62,170 nucleotides of DNA from positions 1 through 62,170 of the forward strand of contig JAXMDT010000013.1 in assembly GCA_046348685.1 (NCBI GenBank), read 5' to 3'. Positions 44,642 through 52,564 of the stretch are shown piece by piece (the stretch's first letter is position 1; each line of letters begins with the position of its first letter). The DNA comes from JAXMDT01 sp046348685. GTDB taxonomy: Bacteria; Pseudomonadota; Alphaproteobacteria; Rickettsiales; UBA998. The notes beneath the pieces are model-generated. The model was not told where the DNA came from. It saw only the letters and a list, made by a program, of their open reading frames with translations, and ran no database searches. Made by a program: the position numbers and the translations under genes.

Positions 44642-45106
44642 TCAACCGCGATGATAGGGATGATTGGTTAATATCGTATGGGCGCGGTAAAGTTGTTCGG
44701 CCAGCATAGGGCGCATCAGCAAATGCGGCCAGGTGACATTTCCAAAAGAAAGGCTGAAATCGCAGCGCGAGAGTTGGGCGCTATCCAATCCTACGTCGCT
44801 GCCAATGAGGAACGCAAGTTTGGCATCGCCCGAATCGCGCCATTTGCCGATCTGTGCCGCGAATTCCTCGCTGCTAAGCTGCTTTCCTTTAGGATCAAGG
44901 GCAATCGTATGATGCGCGTGAAAGGACTGGGCCGCAGCGAAAAGCTGCTGTGTCTCGTTGGATTTGCGCTGCGGGTCGGTGGCATGACCGCGGTAATCGA
45001 TCTCTTTAAGCTCTACTTTCCAGGGCGTGCGCGCCACGTACTGCTCGAACAATTCCTGCTCTGGCGATTTTTTCCAGGTTCCTATCGTGGCGATGAGCGT
45101 ATGCAT
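44642..45106 (-). CDS. rlmH: 23S rRNA pseudouridine-1915 N3-methyltransferase
   Basis: 154 residues. SPOUT fold with the family ends: LIATIGTWKKSPEQELFEQY, HTIALDPKGKQLSSEEFA, KLAFLIGSDVGLD and FSLSFGNVTWPHLLMRPMLA, then YHRG. Methylates pseudouridine 1915 in helix 69 of 23S rRNA. Downstream of rsfS as usual, with a 105-bp gap containing heptad repeats. Confidence 0.96.
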   Translation of the reverse strand: MHTLIATIGTWKKSPEQELFEQYVARTPWKVELKEIDYRGHATDPQRKSNETQQLFAAAQSFHAHHTIALDPKGKQLSSEEFAAQIGKWRDSGDAKLAFLIGSDVGLDSAQLSRCDFSLSFGNVTWPHLLMRPMLAEQLYRAHTILTNHPYHRG

Positions 45107-45111
45107 ATAAG

Positions 45112-45139
45112 GGGTGTAGGGTATAGGTTTCAGGATTCA
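45112..45139. repeat. Heptanucleotide repeat tract upstream of rlmH
   Basis: Four consecutive 7-bp units on the plus strand: GGGTGTA, GGGTATA, GGTTTCA and GGATTCA. The same kind of unit, including an identical GGTTTCA, occurs in the tract at 46284-46358. It lies just outside the rlmH start codon. Confidence 0.65.
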
Positions 45140-45211
45140 AAGTGAAAATCGCAAAAAAAATCTTTAGGGCGCGCCGTCCAGCGCCCTGATCCGATACCCC
45201 CAGCCCAGATA

Positions 45212-45583
45212 CTAAGCGAAAGCAGTCGGCTGAACCGGTTTCGGCGTCGGCAGCGACCACATCTTTTCCAGATTGTAGATCTCCCGCACTTCCGGACGGA
45301 ACACATGCACGATAATGTCGCCGGCATCAATCAGCACCCAGTCGCAAAGCTCCTTGCCTTCGATGCGAACATGCTCGAAGCCTGCTTCCCTGACTTTTTG
45401 TGCTACGTGATCAGCGATCGCGCCCACGTGTCTCTGCGATCGTCCGGAGGCGATGACCATCGCGTCCGCAAAACTACTTTTTCCACCTAAATCGACAACG
45501 ACAATGTCTTCGGCCTTATCGTCGTCCAGCGAGGTAACAATAATCTTCCTGAGAAGTGCCTCGCGACTTTTCTTACTGGCGAT
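45212..45583 (-). CDS. rsfS: Ribosomal silencing factor RsfS
   Basis: 123 residues if translation begins at ATC 45583. Family core: KAEDIVVVDLGGKSSFADAM, VIASGRSQRHVGAIADHVAQ, GKELCDWVLIDAGDIIVHVF and REIYNLEKMW. The first ATG in frame (45460) would remove the conserved N-terminal third. Upstream in the same frame there is no ATG, GTG or TTG before a stop codon; the ATC is preceded by AAGGAG at the ideal 6-nt distance and aligns with the usual start (xIASKKSREALLRK). So either AUC is the start or one base is wrong. RsfS blocks subunit joining by binding uL14. Confidence 0.9.
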   Translation of the reverse strand: MASKKSREALLRKIIVTSLDDDKAEDIVVVDLGGKSSFADAMVIASGRSQRHVGAIADHVAQKVREAGFEHVRIEGKELCDWVLIDAGDIIVHVFRPEVREIYNLEKMWSLPTPKPVQPTAFA

Positions 45584-45643
45584 TGTACTCTCCTTCGGCA
45601 GTTGACCAGAAGGCTCCCTAACTGGAAACCTGCTTTAATTATG

Positions 45644-46381
45644 CTACAGAAAGGCTCTTTTTCCAAGTGTTTTTCGTAACACAGTGGCAGAAAGGGGCGA
45701 CTTTGCGGAGAAGATATATGTCCATTTCGGGAGTTTTCCACTGCCTATAGTATATCGTTCAAAATTAAGGCGATTTTGAGCGAATCGCAGCGCAGCTTTA
45801 CTATGTAGCGCCGCCATGTCGTGCGGGGCACGGGTGAAGATCACTATTGGGATTTTATAGGCAATTTCCAGCCATCGTTTCCAGCGGTGAAACTGCGCCA
45901 GGTTATCCGCGCCCATCAGCCAGATGAACTGCCGGTCTGGATAACGCTGCTGCAGCGCGCGGATGGTATCGACGGTGTAAAACGTGTCATGCCGGCGAAG
46001 GCCGGTATCCACGTTTTTTTTAGAAGACGTAGACCCCGGCCTGCGCCGGGGTGACAGATGAAGCTCGAAATCGCTTACTTTGATTCGACGATCGGCTCGC
46101 GCCACTTGCCTCGCTTTTTCATAGCGCGCTTGAAAATCCGCCATGTCCTTTTTTTCTTTGAGCGGATTGCCGGGGGAGACCAGCCACCAGGTTTCATGCA
46201 CGCCAAGCCGCTTCATCGCCTCACGGGAAATATAAAGATGCCCCGCATGCGCTGGATTAAAAGAACCGCCGAGGAGGAGAACAGGTTTCAGGTTATAAGT
46301 TTTAGGTTCTAGGTATTTATGCGTATTTCGCTGACACCTGACACCTGATACCTGACACCTATACGGGGCGTATCTGCCCAT
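45644..46381 (-). CDS. nadD: Nicotinate-nucleotide adenylyltransferase with an in-frame palindromic insert
   Basis: 246 residues from the ATG at 46381; homologues are ~190-210. The core begins LLLGGSFNPAHAGHLYISRE, continues WWLVSPGNPLKEKKD, then FIWLMGADNLAQFHRW and ISATxLR-type end SPLSATVLRKTLG. Two added parts: about 25 N-terminal residues translated from a heptad-repeat tract at the proA junction, and about 25 residues (LSPRRRPGSTSSKKNVDTGL and RRHD) encoded by a palindromic element between FELH and FYTVDTIRAL. It adenylates nicotinate mononucleotide in NAD synthesis. The true start is uncertain: no other ATG lies before the core. Confidence 0.88.
   Translation of the reverse strand: MGRYAPYRCQVSGVRCQRNTHKYLEPKTYNLKPVLLLGGSFNPAHAGHLYISREAMKRLGVHETWWLVSPGNPLKEKKDMADFQARYEKARQVARADRRIKVSDFELHLSPRRRPGSTSSKKNVDTGLRRHDTFYTVDTIRALQQRYPDRQFIWLMGADNLAQFHRWKRWLEIAYKIPIVIFTRAPHDMAALHSKAALRFAQNRLNFERYTIGSGKLPKWTYIFSAKSPLSATVLRKTLGKRAFL
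45984..46057. repeat. Palindromic repeat element inside nadD
   Basis: About 72-74 bp bounded by TGTCA on the left and TGACA on the right. Inside are two GC-rich hairpins (CCGGCGAAGGCCGG and CCCCGGCCTGCGCCGGGG) around a T-rich centre with GTATCCACG and CGTAGACC. This is the general layout of proteobacterial palindromic elements of the CATxCCxGCxAAGGCxGG type. It reads through nadD in frame. Confidence 0.8.
46284..46358. repeat. Heptanucleotide repeats at the proA-nadD junction
   Basis: Left part on the plus strand: GGTTTCA, GGTTATA, AGTTTTA, GGTTCTA, GGTATTT (46284-46318). Right part: CTGACAC, CTGACAC, CTGATAC, CTGACAC (46331-46358), i.e. GGTGTCA-like units on the minus strand. So two heptad arrays face each other. 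The tract is translated at the start of nadD if the ATG at 46381 is used. Confidence 0.7.
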
Positions 46382-47648
46382 TGCCATGTACGACATATTT
46401 ATAAGTGACGAGTTGGTCGGCACCGACGGGGCCGCGCGCGTGCAGGCGTCCGGTAGAGATGCCGATCTCCGCGCCGAGGCCGAATTCACCACCATCGGCA
46501 AATTGCGTCGAGGCGTTGTGCAGCACGATGGCGCTATCGACGCCTTTTAAAAACTGTTCGGCAGCGGCGCTATCTTCCGTAATGATCGCATCGGTATGAT
46601 GCGAGCTGTAGTGATTGATGTGCTGGATGGCTTCCGTCACATCCTGCACGGTTTTTACCGACACGATCTTATCGAGATACTCCGTGCCCCAATCCTGCTG
46701 GCTTGCATCCTTGATGCGGCTATCTGCTTTCTTCGCACGGATATCCGCGCGCACTTCACAGCCTTCATCGAGCAGTTTTTTCGCGACCGCAGGCCAGATC
46801 GTATCCACCACCGATTTATCGACGAGGATCGATTCCGTCGCCCCGCAAATACCCGTACGCCGCATCTTTGCGTTGAAGGTGATCGCCACCGCTTTTTCGA
46901 GGTCTGCTTTTTCATGCAGGTAGGTATGGCAATTGCCATCCAAATGCAGAATGGTGGGAATGCGGCTTTCCTCAGCGACGCGCTGGGTCAGCGACAACCC
47001 ACCGCGGGGCACGATTACATCGATCAGGCCGACCATCTTCAGCATGATACCAACCGCCTCGCGGTCTTGCGTCGGCACGAGCTGCACCGCCGCTTTGGAA
47101 AGACCCGCTTCTTTCAACCCATCATGCAGGCAGGTGACAATCGCTTTCGAGGAATGGAAACTTTCCGAGCCACCGCGCAGGATTGCCGCGTTACCGGATT
47201 TGATGCAGAGCGCACCGGCATCCGCCGTCACGTTGGGACGCGATTCGTAGATGATGCCGATTACGCCGAGCGGCACCGACACGCGCGAGATATGCAGGCC
47301 ATTCGGGCGATCCCACTCTGTCATCATTTTACCAACAGGGTCAGGCAGTTTCGCCACAGCGCGCACGCCGGCCGCCATTGCCTTGATGCGTTTTTCATCG
47401 AGCAGCAGGCGGTCAAGCAATGGGCCAGTAAGCCCCTTTTCTTTCGCTGCCGCCATATCCTTGGCATTCGCATCGAGAATCAGCTGCACATTCTTCTCAA
47501 TTGAATCAGCAGCGGCGAGTAGCGCTTTATTTTTCAGTTCAGACGTTGCGTTCGCCAACTCGCGATATGCCTCACGCGCTGCCTCGCCGATGGCATGCAT
47601 GGCGTGCTCGAGTGTCTGTTCTTCTTTTTTCATCGCGCTCGTGTTCAT
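46359..47648 (-). CDS. proA: Gamma-glutamyl phosphate reductase
   Basis: 429 residues, full length. Aldehyde-dehydrogenase-like fold: VPLGVIGIIYESRPNVTADA, GNAAILRGGSES, LIDVIVPRGGLSLTQRV, the catalytic Cys region MRRTGICGATESILVD (about 265), and C-terminal ALGxxIGIST-like GLGAEIGISTGRLHARGPVG. Reduces glutamyl phosphate in proline synthesis. Downstream of proB by 8 bp; its end overlaps the nadD start by 23 bp. Confidence 0.96.
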   Translation of the reverse strand: MNTSAMKKEEQTLEHAMHAIGEAAREAYRELANATSELKNKALLAAADSIEKNVQLILDANAKDMAAAKEKGLTGPLLDRLLLDEKRIKAMAAGVRAVAKLPDPVGKMMTEWDRPNGLHISRVSVPLGVIGIIYESRPNVTADAGALCIKSGNAAILRGGSESFHSSKAIVTCLHDGLKEAGLSKAAVQLVPTQDREAVGIMLKMVGLIDVIVPRGGLSLTQRVAEESRIPTILHLDGNCHTYLHEKADLEKAVAITFNAKMRRTGICGATESILVDKSVVDTIWPAVAKKLLDEGCEVRADIRAKKADSRIKDASQQDWGTEYLDKIVSVKTVQDVTEAIQHINHYSSHHTDAIITEDSAAAEQFLKGVDSAIVLHNASTQFADGGEFGLGAEIGISTGRLHARGPVGADQLVTYKYVVHGNGQIRPV

Positions 47649-47656
47649 AGGAATAA

Positions 47657-48769
47657 TTATAACATCACCAGATCGTCCCGGTGGATCAATTCATCTCGCC
47701 CTTTATAGCCCAAAATCGTCTCAATATCACGGGAATTATGCCCAATAATCAAGGCAGCATCGTGGCTACTATAGGCAGATAAGCCTTTAGCGAGCGTTTT
47801 TCCAGAGGCGGTCTTGATAAGCACCGCATCGCCGCGTTCGAACGTGCCGGAGAGTTTTTTCACCCCGGCAGGCAGCAAAGAATTGCCTTTTTTCAAGGCG
47901 TTCTCTGCCCCGTCATCGACAAGGATTTCCCCCAAAGGCGCCAGCGAGCCGGCGATCCAGTGCTTGCGGGCGTTGCGCGGCGTGGTGGAAGCGAGAAACC
48001 AGGTCGCTTTCGCTCCTGCCTGCAGACCTTTCAGAGGGTGGAGTGATTCGCCCTTAGTGATCGCCGTGCTGCAGCCTGCAGCCACCGCGATTTCCGCCGC
48101 ATCGATCTTGGTGATCATGCCGCCCGTGCCGTCCACTTTGCCGCTACCACCCGCCATGGCGCGGATATCAGCCGTGATCATTTGCACTTCCGCAATGTGC
48201 TGTGCATTTTTATCCTTGTTCGGATCGGCGGTATAAAGCCCATCGATATCGGAAAAAAGCACCAGCGCATCGGCGCCGACCATCTGCGCGACGCGCGCTG
48301 CCAGCCGGTCATTATCGCCGACGCGGATTTCTGTCGTCGCCACCGTATCGTTCTCATTGATGACGGGAATCACCTGCTTGGCCAGCAGCGTGTCGAGGGT
48401 GTTTTTCGCGTTAAGATACCGGCGGCGGTCTTCGCTGTCTTCGATCGTGAGCAGAATCTGCGCGACGGAAATTCCGTGATCGGCAAAACATTCCTGCCAG
48501 GCGCGAGACAATGCGATCTGGCCAACGGCAGCCGCTGCTTGCTTTTCTTCGAGCTTAGCATTCTTGCGGTTGATCTTGAGTTGTCCGCAGCCGAGGGCCA
48601 CCGCGCCGGACGACACCAGCACCACTTCCGTGCCATTCTTTTTCAGCAGGGCGATATCTTCGGCGAGCGAGCGCATCCATTCGGTTTTCGGCGCGGCTTT
48701 CTGGCCATCGACCACCAGCACGGAGCCAACCTTGAGCACCAGGCGTTTAATCTTGGAAAAATCTTTCAT
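47657..48769 (-). CDS. proB: Glutamate 5-kinase
   Basis: 370 residues: amino-acid kinase domain (LVLKVGSVLVVDGQ, VLVSSGAVALG, VIPVINENDTVAT, NDRLAARVAQMVGADALVLF, GGMITKIDAAEIA) and a C-terminal PUA domain from ~285 (ILVDDGAENALKKGNSLLPA and FERGDAVLIK). First step of proline synthesis, inhibited by proline in the family. A palindromic element separates it from obgE. Confidence 0.96.
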   Translation of the reverse strand: MKDFSKIKRLVLKVGSVLVVDGQKAAPKTEWMRSLAEDIALLKKNGTEVVLVSSGAVALGCGQLKINRKNAKLEEKQAAAAVGQIALSRAWQECFADHGISVAQILLTIEDSEDRRRYLNAKNTLDTLLAKQVIPVINENDTVATTEIRVGDNDRLAARVAQMVGADALVLFSDIDGLYTADPNKDKNAQHIAEVQMITADIRAMAGGSGKVDGTGGMITKIDAAEIAVAAGCSTAITKGESLHPLKGLQAGAKATWFLASTTPRNARKHWIAGSLAPLGEILVDDGAENALKKGNSLLPAGVKKLSGTFERGDAVLIKTASGKTLAKGLSAYSSHDAALIIGHNSRDIETILGYKGRDELIHRDDLVML

Positions 48770-48773
48770 AAAT

Positions 48774-48920
48774 TGTCATTCCGGACATTAGATGAGTCCG
48801 CCGCATGGCGGAAACGAACCTTATGATCCGGAATCCAGAATGAAGGTTGAACTGGATTCCGGATAGCTCATTTTTCCTTAAGAATCAAAGATTCTTGAAA
48901 AAATGGCTTCCGGAATGACA
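48774..48920. repeat. Palindromic repeat element between proB and obgE
   Basis: About 147 bp with terminal inverted repeats TGTCATTCCGGA and TCCGGAATGACA... read inward (12 bp, near perfect). Inside are three further hairpins: CCGCC-GCAT-GGCGG near 48799, ATCCGGAATCCAG pairing with CTGGATTCCGGAT (48826-48863), and AAGAATC-AAA-GATTCTT near 48880. It fills the whole gap. May act as a bidirectional terminator or mRNA stabiliser. Confidence 0.8.
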
Positions 48921-48921
48921 G

Positions 48922-49938
48922 TTATTCTTTTTGGTCTTCCTCTTTCGCCTCTTCGATAATCGCATCGAGGGCTTCGAGCACGTCCCCGATATGCTGCTTA
49001 GCGACGGAGGAAATCAAAAAGATTTTTGCTTTTTTGCCTGCTGCTTTCTGCAGTGCTTTTTTCTTTTCTTTTTGCTCTTCTTCCGTCAGTGCATCGCATT
49101 TGGTGAGCGCGATGATTTCCGGCTTTTCCACCAGCAACTCACTATATTCCTCGAGTTCATGACGAATCAATTTATAGGCACCTGCCACATCTTCCTGCGT
49201 GCCGTCGACCAGATGCAGAAGCACTCGGCACCGCTCGATATGCTTGAGAAAGCGTGTCCCAAGCCCCGCCCCTTCATGTGCGCCTTCGATGAGGCCGGGA
49301 AGGTCGGCGATAACGAATTCATGATCCCCATGCGATGCCACACCTAGCTGCGGCTTCAGTGTCGTAAACGGATAGTCGGCGATCTTAGGCTTGGCGCGCG
49401 AAACGACCGAAAGGAACGTCGATTTGCCTGCATTGGGAAAACCAACAAGCCCGACATCGGAAAGCAGTTTCAGCTTCAGCCATATCCACTTTTCCTCACC
49501 CGGATCGCCGGGTGTGAACTGGCGCGGCGCACGGTTAGTGGATGATTTGAAATGCATGTTGCCGATGCCGCCCTTACCGCCCCGGCAGAAAATAATTTCC
49601 TGCCCGGCTTCGGTAAAATCATAAAGCAGCTGATCGCCGTGCTCGTCAAACACCTGCGTGCCGACGGGGACGGTGATGGTAATGTCTTCGCCCTGCGCGC
49701 CGTACCGTTGCTTACCCATGCCATGGTAGCCGCGGCGCGCTTTGAAATGCTGTGCATAACGAAAATCGATCAGCGTATTGAGGCTACCGTCCGAACGCAT
49801 GATGATATGGCCGCCCCTGCCGCCATTGCCGCCGTCGGGACCGCCTTCAGGGATGAATTTTTCGCGGCGGAAACTGACGCAGCCTGAACCGCCGTCTCCC
49901 GACTTCACGAAAATCTTTGCCTCATCGATAAAATGCAT
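48922..49938 (-). CDS. obgE: GTPase ObgE/CgtA
   Basis: 338 residues. Glycine-rich Obg domain (1-158: KSGDGGSGCVSFRREKFIPE, GGPDGGNGGRGGH), G domain from ~160 (GFPNAGKSTFLS, DLPGLIEGAHEGAGLG, ALTKCD). The C-terminal extension is short and acidic (EEAKEEDQKE). Binds the 50S subunit and links GTP/ppGpp state to ribosome assembly. Typical place after rplU-rpmA. Confidence 0.96.
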   Translation of the reverse strand: MHFIDEAKIFVKSGDGGSGCVSFRREKFIPEGGPDGGNGGRGGHIIMRSDGSLNTLIDFRYAQHFKARRGYHGMGKQRYGAQGEDITITVPVGTQVFDEHGDQLLYDFTEAGQEIIFCRGGKGGIGNMHFKSSTNRAPRQFTPGDPGEEKWIWLKLKLLSDVGLVGFPNAGKSTFLSVVSRAKPKIADYPFTTLKPQLGVASHGDHEFVIADLPGLIEGAHEGAGLGTRFLKHIERCRVLLHLVDGTQEDVAGAYKLIRHELEEYSELLVEKPEIIALTKCDALTEEEQKEKKKALQKAAGKKAKIFLISSVAKQHIGDVLEALDAIIEEAKEEDQKE

Positions 49939-49952
49939 AAAGCTATGCTTCC

Positions 49953-49987
49953 TAAAAAATAACCCCGGCCTTAAGCCAGGGTTATCT
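49953..49987 (-). terminator. Terminator of the rplU-rpmA transcript
   Basis: ATAACCC-C-GGC (49959-49969) pairs with GCC-A-GGGTTAT (49975-49985) with one mismatch; on the minus strand a run of six T follows. It lies between rpmA and obgE, so obgE may rely on read-through or its own promoter. Confidence 0.75.
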
Positions 49988-50015
49988 TAATTTCTAATCG
50001 TTGGAAACGGCGCGC

Positions 50016-50288
50016 TTACGCAGCAGCGGCAGCCATTTCTTCGGTGACGATCGAGACATACATGCGCCCCGCTTTTTCCTGGAATTTCACGCGGCCGGAA
50101 GACAAGGCAAACAGCGTATGGTCTTTGCCGATACCGACATTCACACCTGCACGGTATTTAGTGCCGCGCTGGCGCACGAGCACGTTACCGGCAAGCACTT
50201 CCTGACCGCCAAAACGTTTTACACCGAGTCTGCGACCGTCTGAGTCGCGACCGTTTCTGGAACTACCACCGGCTTTCTTGTGTGCCAT
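50016..50288 (-). CDS. rpmA: Ribosomal protein bL27
   Basis: 90 residues. MAHKKAGGSSRNGRDSDGRR and LGVKRFGGQEVLAGNVLVRQ, then GTKYRAGVNVGIGKDHTLFA: canonical L27. No N-terminal cleavable extension as in Firmicutes. Located in the peptidyl-transferase centre. 3 bp after rplU. Ends in a poly-Ala tail. Confidence 0.97.
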   Translation of the reverse strand: MAHKKAGGSSRNGRDSDGRRLGVKRFGGQEVLAGNVLVRQRGTKYRAGVNVGIGKDHTLFALSSGRVKFQEKAGRMYVSIVTEEMAAAAA

Positions 50289-50291
50289 TGT

Positions 50292-50804
50292 TTACTCCTT
50301 CGTTTTCTTAGCTGCGGGTTTCGCGGCGGCTTTTTTAGCTGCCGGTTTTTTCTCCGCGGTTTTCTTTTCTGCAACCGGCTTTTCGGCTTTCGCTTTCGCT
50401 GCCGGCTTTGCCTTCGCGCCACCTTTTACAGCCGGAGTTACGCGGCCTGCTTTTTTCGCGGGCTTGAAGTTTTCGGCTTCAATCGTCTTACCGTCAACCG
50501 TGATCGAGGTGATCTGCAGCGCGGTCAGAATCTGGCGATGACCTTTTTTGCGGCGATAATTATGGCGGCGCTTTTTCTTGAAGATAATGACCTTGTCAGC
50601 CTTCTCTTCACCGAGGTATTGCGCGGTCACATACGCACCGCTCAGCGTGGGAGCACCGATTTTGGTGGTTTTGCCGTCCGAAGTGCTCAGCACTTCTTCA
50701 AACTTGATTTTTTCACCGGCTTTGCCGCTGAGACGCTCGACATGAATGATGTCGCCGCCCTTGACGCGATACTGTTTACCGCCGGTTTTGATGATCGCAA
50801 ACAT
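50292..50804 (-). CDS. rplU: Ribosomal protein bL21 with long Lys/Ala-rich tail
   Basis: 170 residues from ATG 50804 (homologues start MFAIIKTGGKQYRV). Residues 1-100 are ordinary L21 (VIIFKKKRRHNYRRKKGHRQ, then TALQITSI). The remaining ~65 residues are a low-complexity Lys/Ala/Pro tail (EKPVAEKKTAEKKPAAKKAA). Such tails are seen in other alphaproteobacterial L21 proteins and probably contact rRNA. First gene of rplU-rpmA. Confidence 0.96.
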   Translation of the reverse strand: MFAIIKTGGKQYRVKGGDIIHVERLSGKAGEKIKFEEVLSTSDGKTTKIGAPTLSGAYVTAQYLGEEKADKVIIFKKKRRHNYRRKKGHRQILTALQITSITVDGKTIEAENFKPAKKAGRVTPAVKGGAKAKPAAKAKAEKPVAEKKTAEKKPAAKKAAAKPAAKKTKE

Positions 50805-50835
50805 AGGAATTCCCACTTAATTTCAAAGAGGCGTG

Positions 50836-50863
50836 ACTATAGCGTGGAAATATTCAATGTCAA
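50836..50863 (-). promoter_or_regulatory. Promoter of rplU-rpmA
   Basis: On the minus strand TTGACA (50858-50863), a 16-bp spacer and TATAGT (50836-50841), about 31 bp before the rplU ATG. Near-consensus housekeeping promoter. Confidence 0.7.
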
Positions 50864-50876
50864 TCACGAAAAAGAC

Positions 50877-51662
50877 TTATAAATTGTCCGTAGATTCAGG
50901 CTTTTGCGAGGTCAGATGCGCCTCGATTCGCACCGCGGATGCCTGATAAGCGGAAACGCCTGCCTGTTTTACCAGTGAAGCAAAGCGGCGTTTGGGAGAA
51001 GCATCATTGGCCGGTGCAGACGTTTCGCGATTATCATTCGCTGAAATAGCTTTAGGTGCAACGCCCACGGCTGCATAGTTAGCCGTTTGTACCGCTTCGG
51101 CCCGGCTTTGCGTCGCACGCTGGAAGACGCTGATAACCGGGTTGGAATAAACCTCTGGCGCCGGTGCCGGATTCCTTTCAGGCACATCGGCCATATTAGG
51201 CATTAATGCCGCCGTGCCGCTTGCTGCAGGCATTGGCTGCGAAGCAAAGCTGGGCTTATATTTCACCATGGAGTAGATTTCCATAAGCCTGCTATCGAGC
51301 GTACTCGCGCCACTATTATCATTGGCATAAAATTGCGCGATCGAAGCAGCGCTGGCAGGCGATGCCTGCGCCATCAACTGCGCCAGGAACGGACTGGAAA
51401 AACGCAATGATGGCGCAGCTTCGGAGACACTTAACAGGGAGGAAAATCCGGAAGATACAGAAGGCGCTGACATTGCCTCCATTGCTGTGTCGCGGACTAC
51501 GCTGGCGCCCTTATTATTGTTATAGGTCGGTTGCGAAGCGATGGCGGTGGTAACGGAGGCGAGCGGCAAATCGACAGGCGAGGCTCCTGAAAGCATGGCA
51601 ACCGCGGGTGAGGATACCATTGGCATCACGGGAGCGGAATATGCGGCGACGACGGGAAGCAT
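50877..51662 (-). CDS. Unknown Ala/Ser/Pro-rich protein
   Basis: 261 residues, low complexity, rich in Ala, Ser, Pro, Val. N-terminal hydrophobic stretch but no clear signal peptide; mid-part SIAQFYANDNSGASTLDSRL and late SPKRRFASLVKQAGVSAYQA are the most ordered parts. Repeated short NDN/AND motifs. No family recognised. Lies between the rplU promoter and a divergent SCO1 gene. Confidence 0.5.
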   Translation of the reverse strand: MLPVVAAYSAPVMPMVSSPAVAMLSGASPVDLPLASVTTAIASQPTYNNNKGASVVRDTAMEAMSAPSVSSGFSSLLSVSEAAPSLRFSSPFLAQLMAQASPASAASIAQFYANDNSGASTLDSRLMEIYSMVKYKPSFASQPMPAASGTAALMPNMADVPERNPAPAPEVYSNPVISVFQRATQSRAEAVQTANYAAVGVAPKAISANDNRETSAPANDASPKRRFASLVKQAGVSAYQASAVRIEAHLTSQKPESTDNL

Positions 51663-51754
51663 TTACTTATGCCTTAATAAAATTCTTTTCTATTAAGGGT
51701 GATATTAACATAATGTTAATTATTGTCAAGGGTTTATTTACGAAGAAAAAGATT

Positions 51755-51783
51755 TTGACACACTGCAACATAATTATTATAGA
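51755..51783 (+). promoter_or_regulatory. Promoter of the SCO1 gene
   Basis: TTGACA (51755-51760), 17-bp spacer, TATAGA (51778-51783). The expected start (~51790) is only ~3 nt before the ATG at 51793, and no SD is present; the message may be leaderless. Confidence 0.7.
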
Positions 51784-51792
51784 CATAGGTCC

Positions 51793-52476
51793 ATGGACAA
51801 TCGCTGCGTTAAACGTGCATTCTTTACATCGGTAGCCTTATTTGCGCTTATCGGTGCCTTAACCGCCGCTATCGTGCTGAAAAAACATGATAAGCCAATA
51901 AACGATCTGGCGCAGATCAGCACTTCCGCGCCAAGTATTGGCGGTGACTATACACTGACCAACCAATATAATGAGCCGGTCACCCAGGCAACTTACAAAG
52001 GCAAGTATGAGCTGGTTTTTTTTGGCTTCACACATTGCCCCGATATATGCCCGACGACGCTTTCCGCTATCACCCAGGCATTAAACAGCATGGGCGATAA
52101 AGCGGCAGAATTCGTACCGGTTCTCATTACTGTAGATCCGGATCGCGATACGCCTGCTGTGATGGCCGACTATGCAAAAGCGTTCCATCCTTCCCTGCAA
52201 GCGTTGACCGGCCCGAAGGAAGAAATTGCACGCGTTTCTAAAGAATACGGCGTCTATGCCGCAAAGGAGGAAGCGCCGGAACCAGAAGAGCATCAGGAGG
52301 CCAGCAACGATCATAGCATGCATTCCGATGCCGGTCACGACAGCAGCTACATGGTCAACCATACGGGCCTCGTTTACCTGATGGATCGCAACGGTAAATA
52401 CCTCGATCATTTTTCGCAGGACACGACGCCTCAGCAATTTGCCGAAAAGCTGAACAGCGTACTCGCGGCCGAGTAA
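51793..52476 (+). CDS. SCO1/SenC copper-binding protein with His-rich insert
   Basis: 227 residues. N-terminal membrane anchor (about 8-28), thioredoxin-like domain with the copper-binding pair in FFGFTHCPDICPTTL (about 78) and the distal His in YMVNHTGLVYLMDRNG (about 195). Between ~160 and 190 lies an acidic, His-rich insert (HQEASNDHSMHSDAGHD) not present in most SCO proteins; it may hold extra copper. Delivers copper to cytochrome c oxidase in the periplasm. Oxidase genes are not in the window. Confidence 0.93.
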   Translation: MDNRCVKRAFFTSVALFALIGALTAAIVLKKHDKPINDLAQISTSAPSIGGDYTLTNQYNEPVTQATYKGKYELVFFGFTHCPDICPTTLSAITQALNSMGDKAAEFVPVLITVDPDRDTPAVMADYAKAFHPSLQALTGPKEEIARVSKEYGVYAAKEEAPEPEEHQEASNDHSMHSDAGHDSSYMVNHTGLVYLMDRNGKYLDHFSQDTTPQQFAEKLNSVLAAE

Positions 52477-52564
52477 TTTCCGGAAAACAGTTGCCGCAAT
52501 AGCAATTTTCGATGTAGTTACGTCACCTTAATCATTTTACAAGATAATAGCTTGTAGACGTCTT

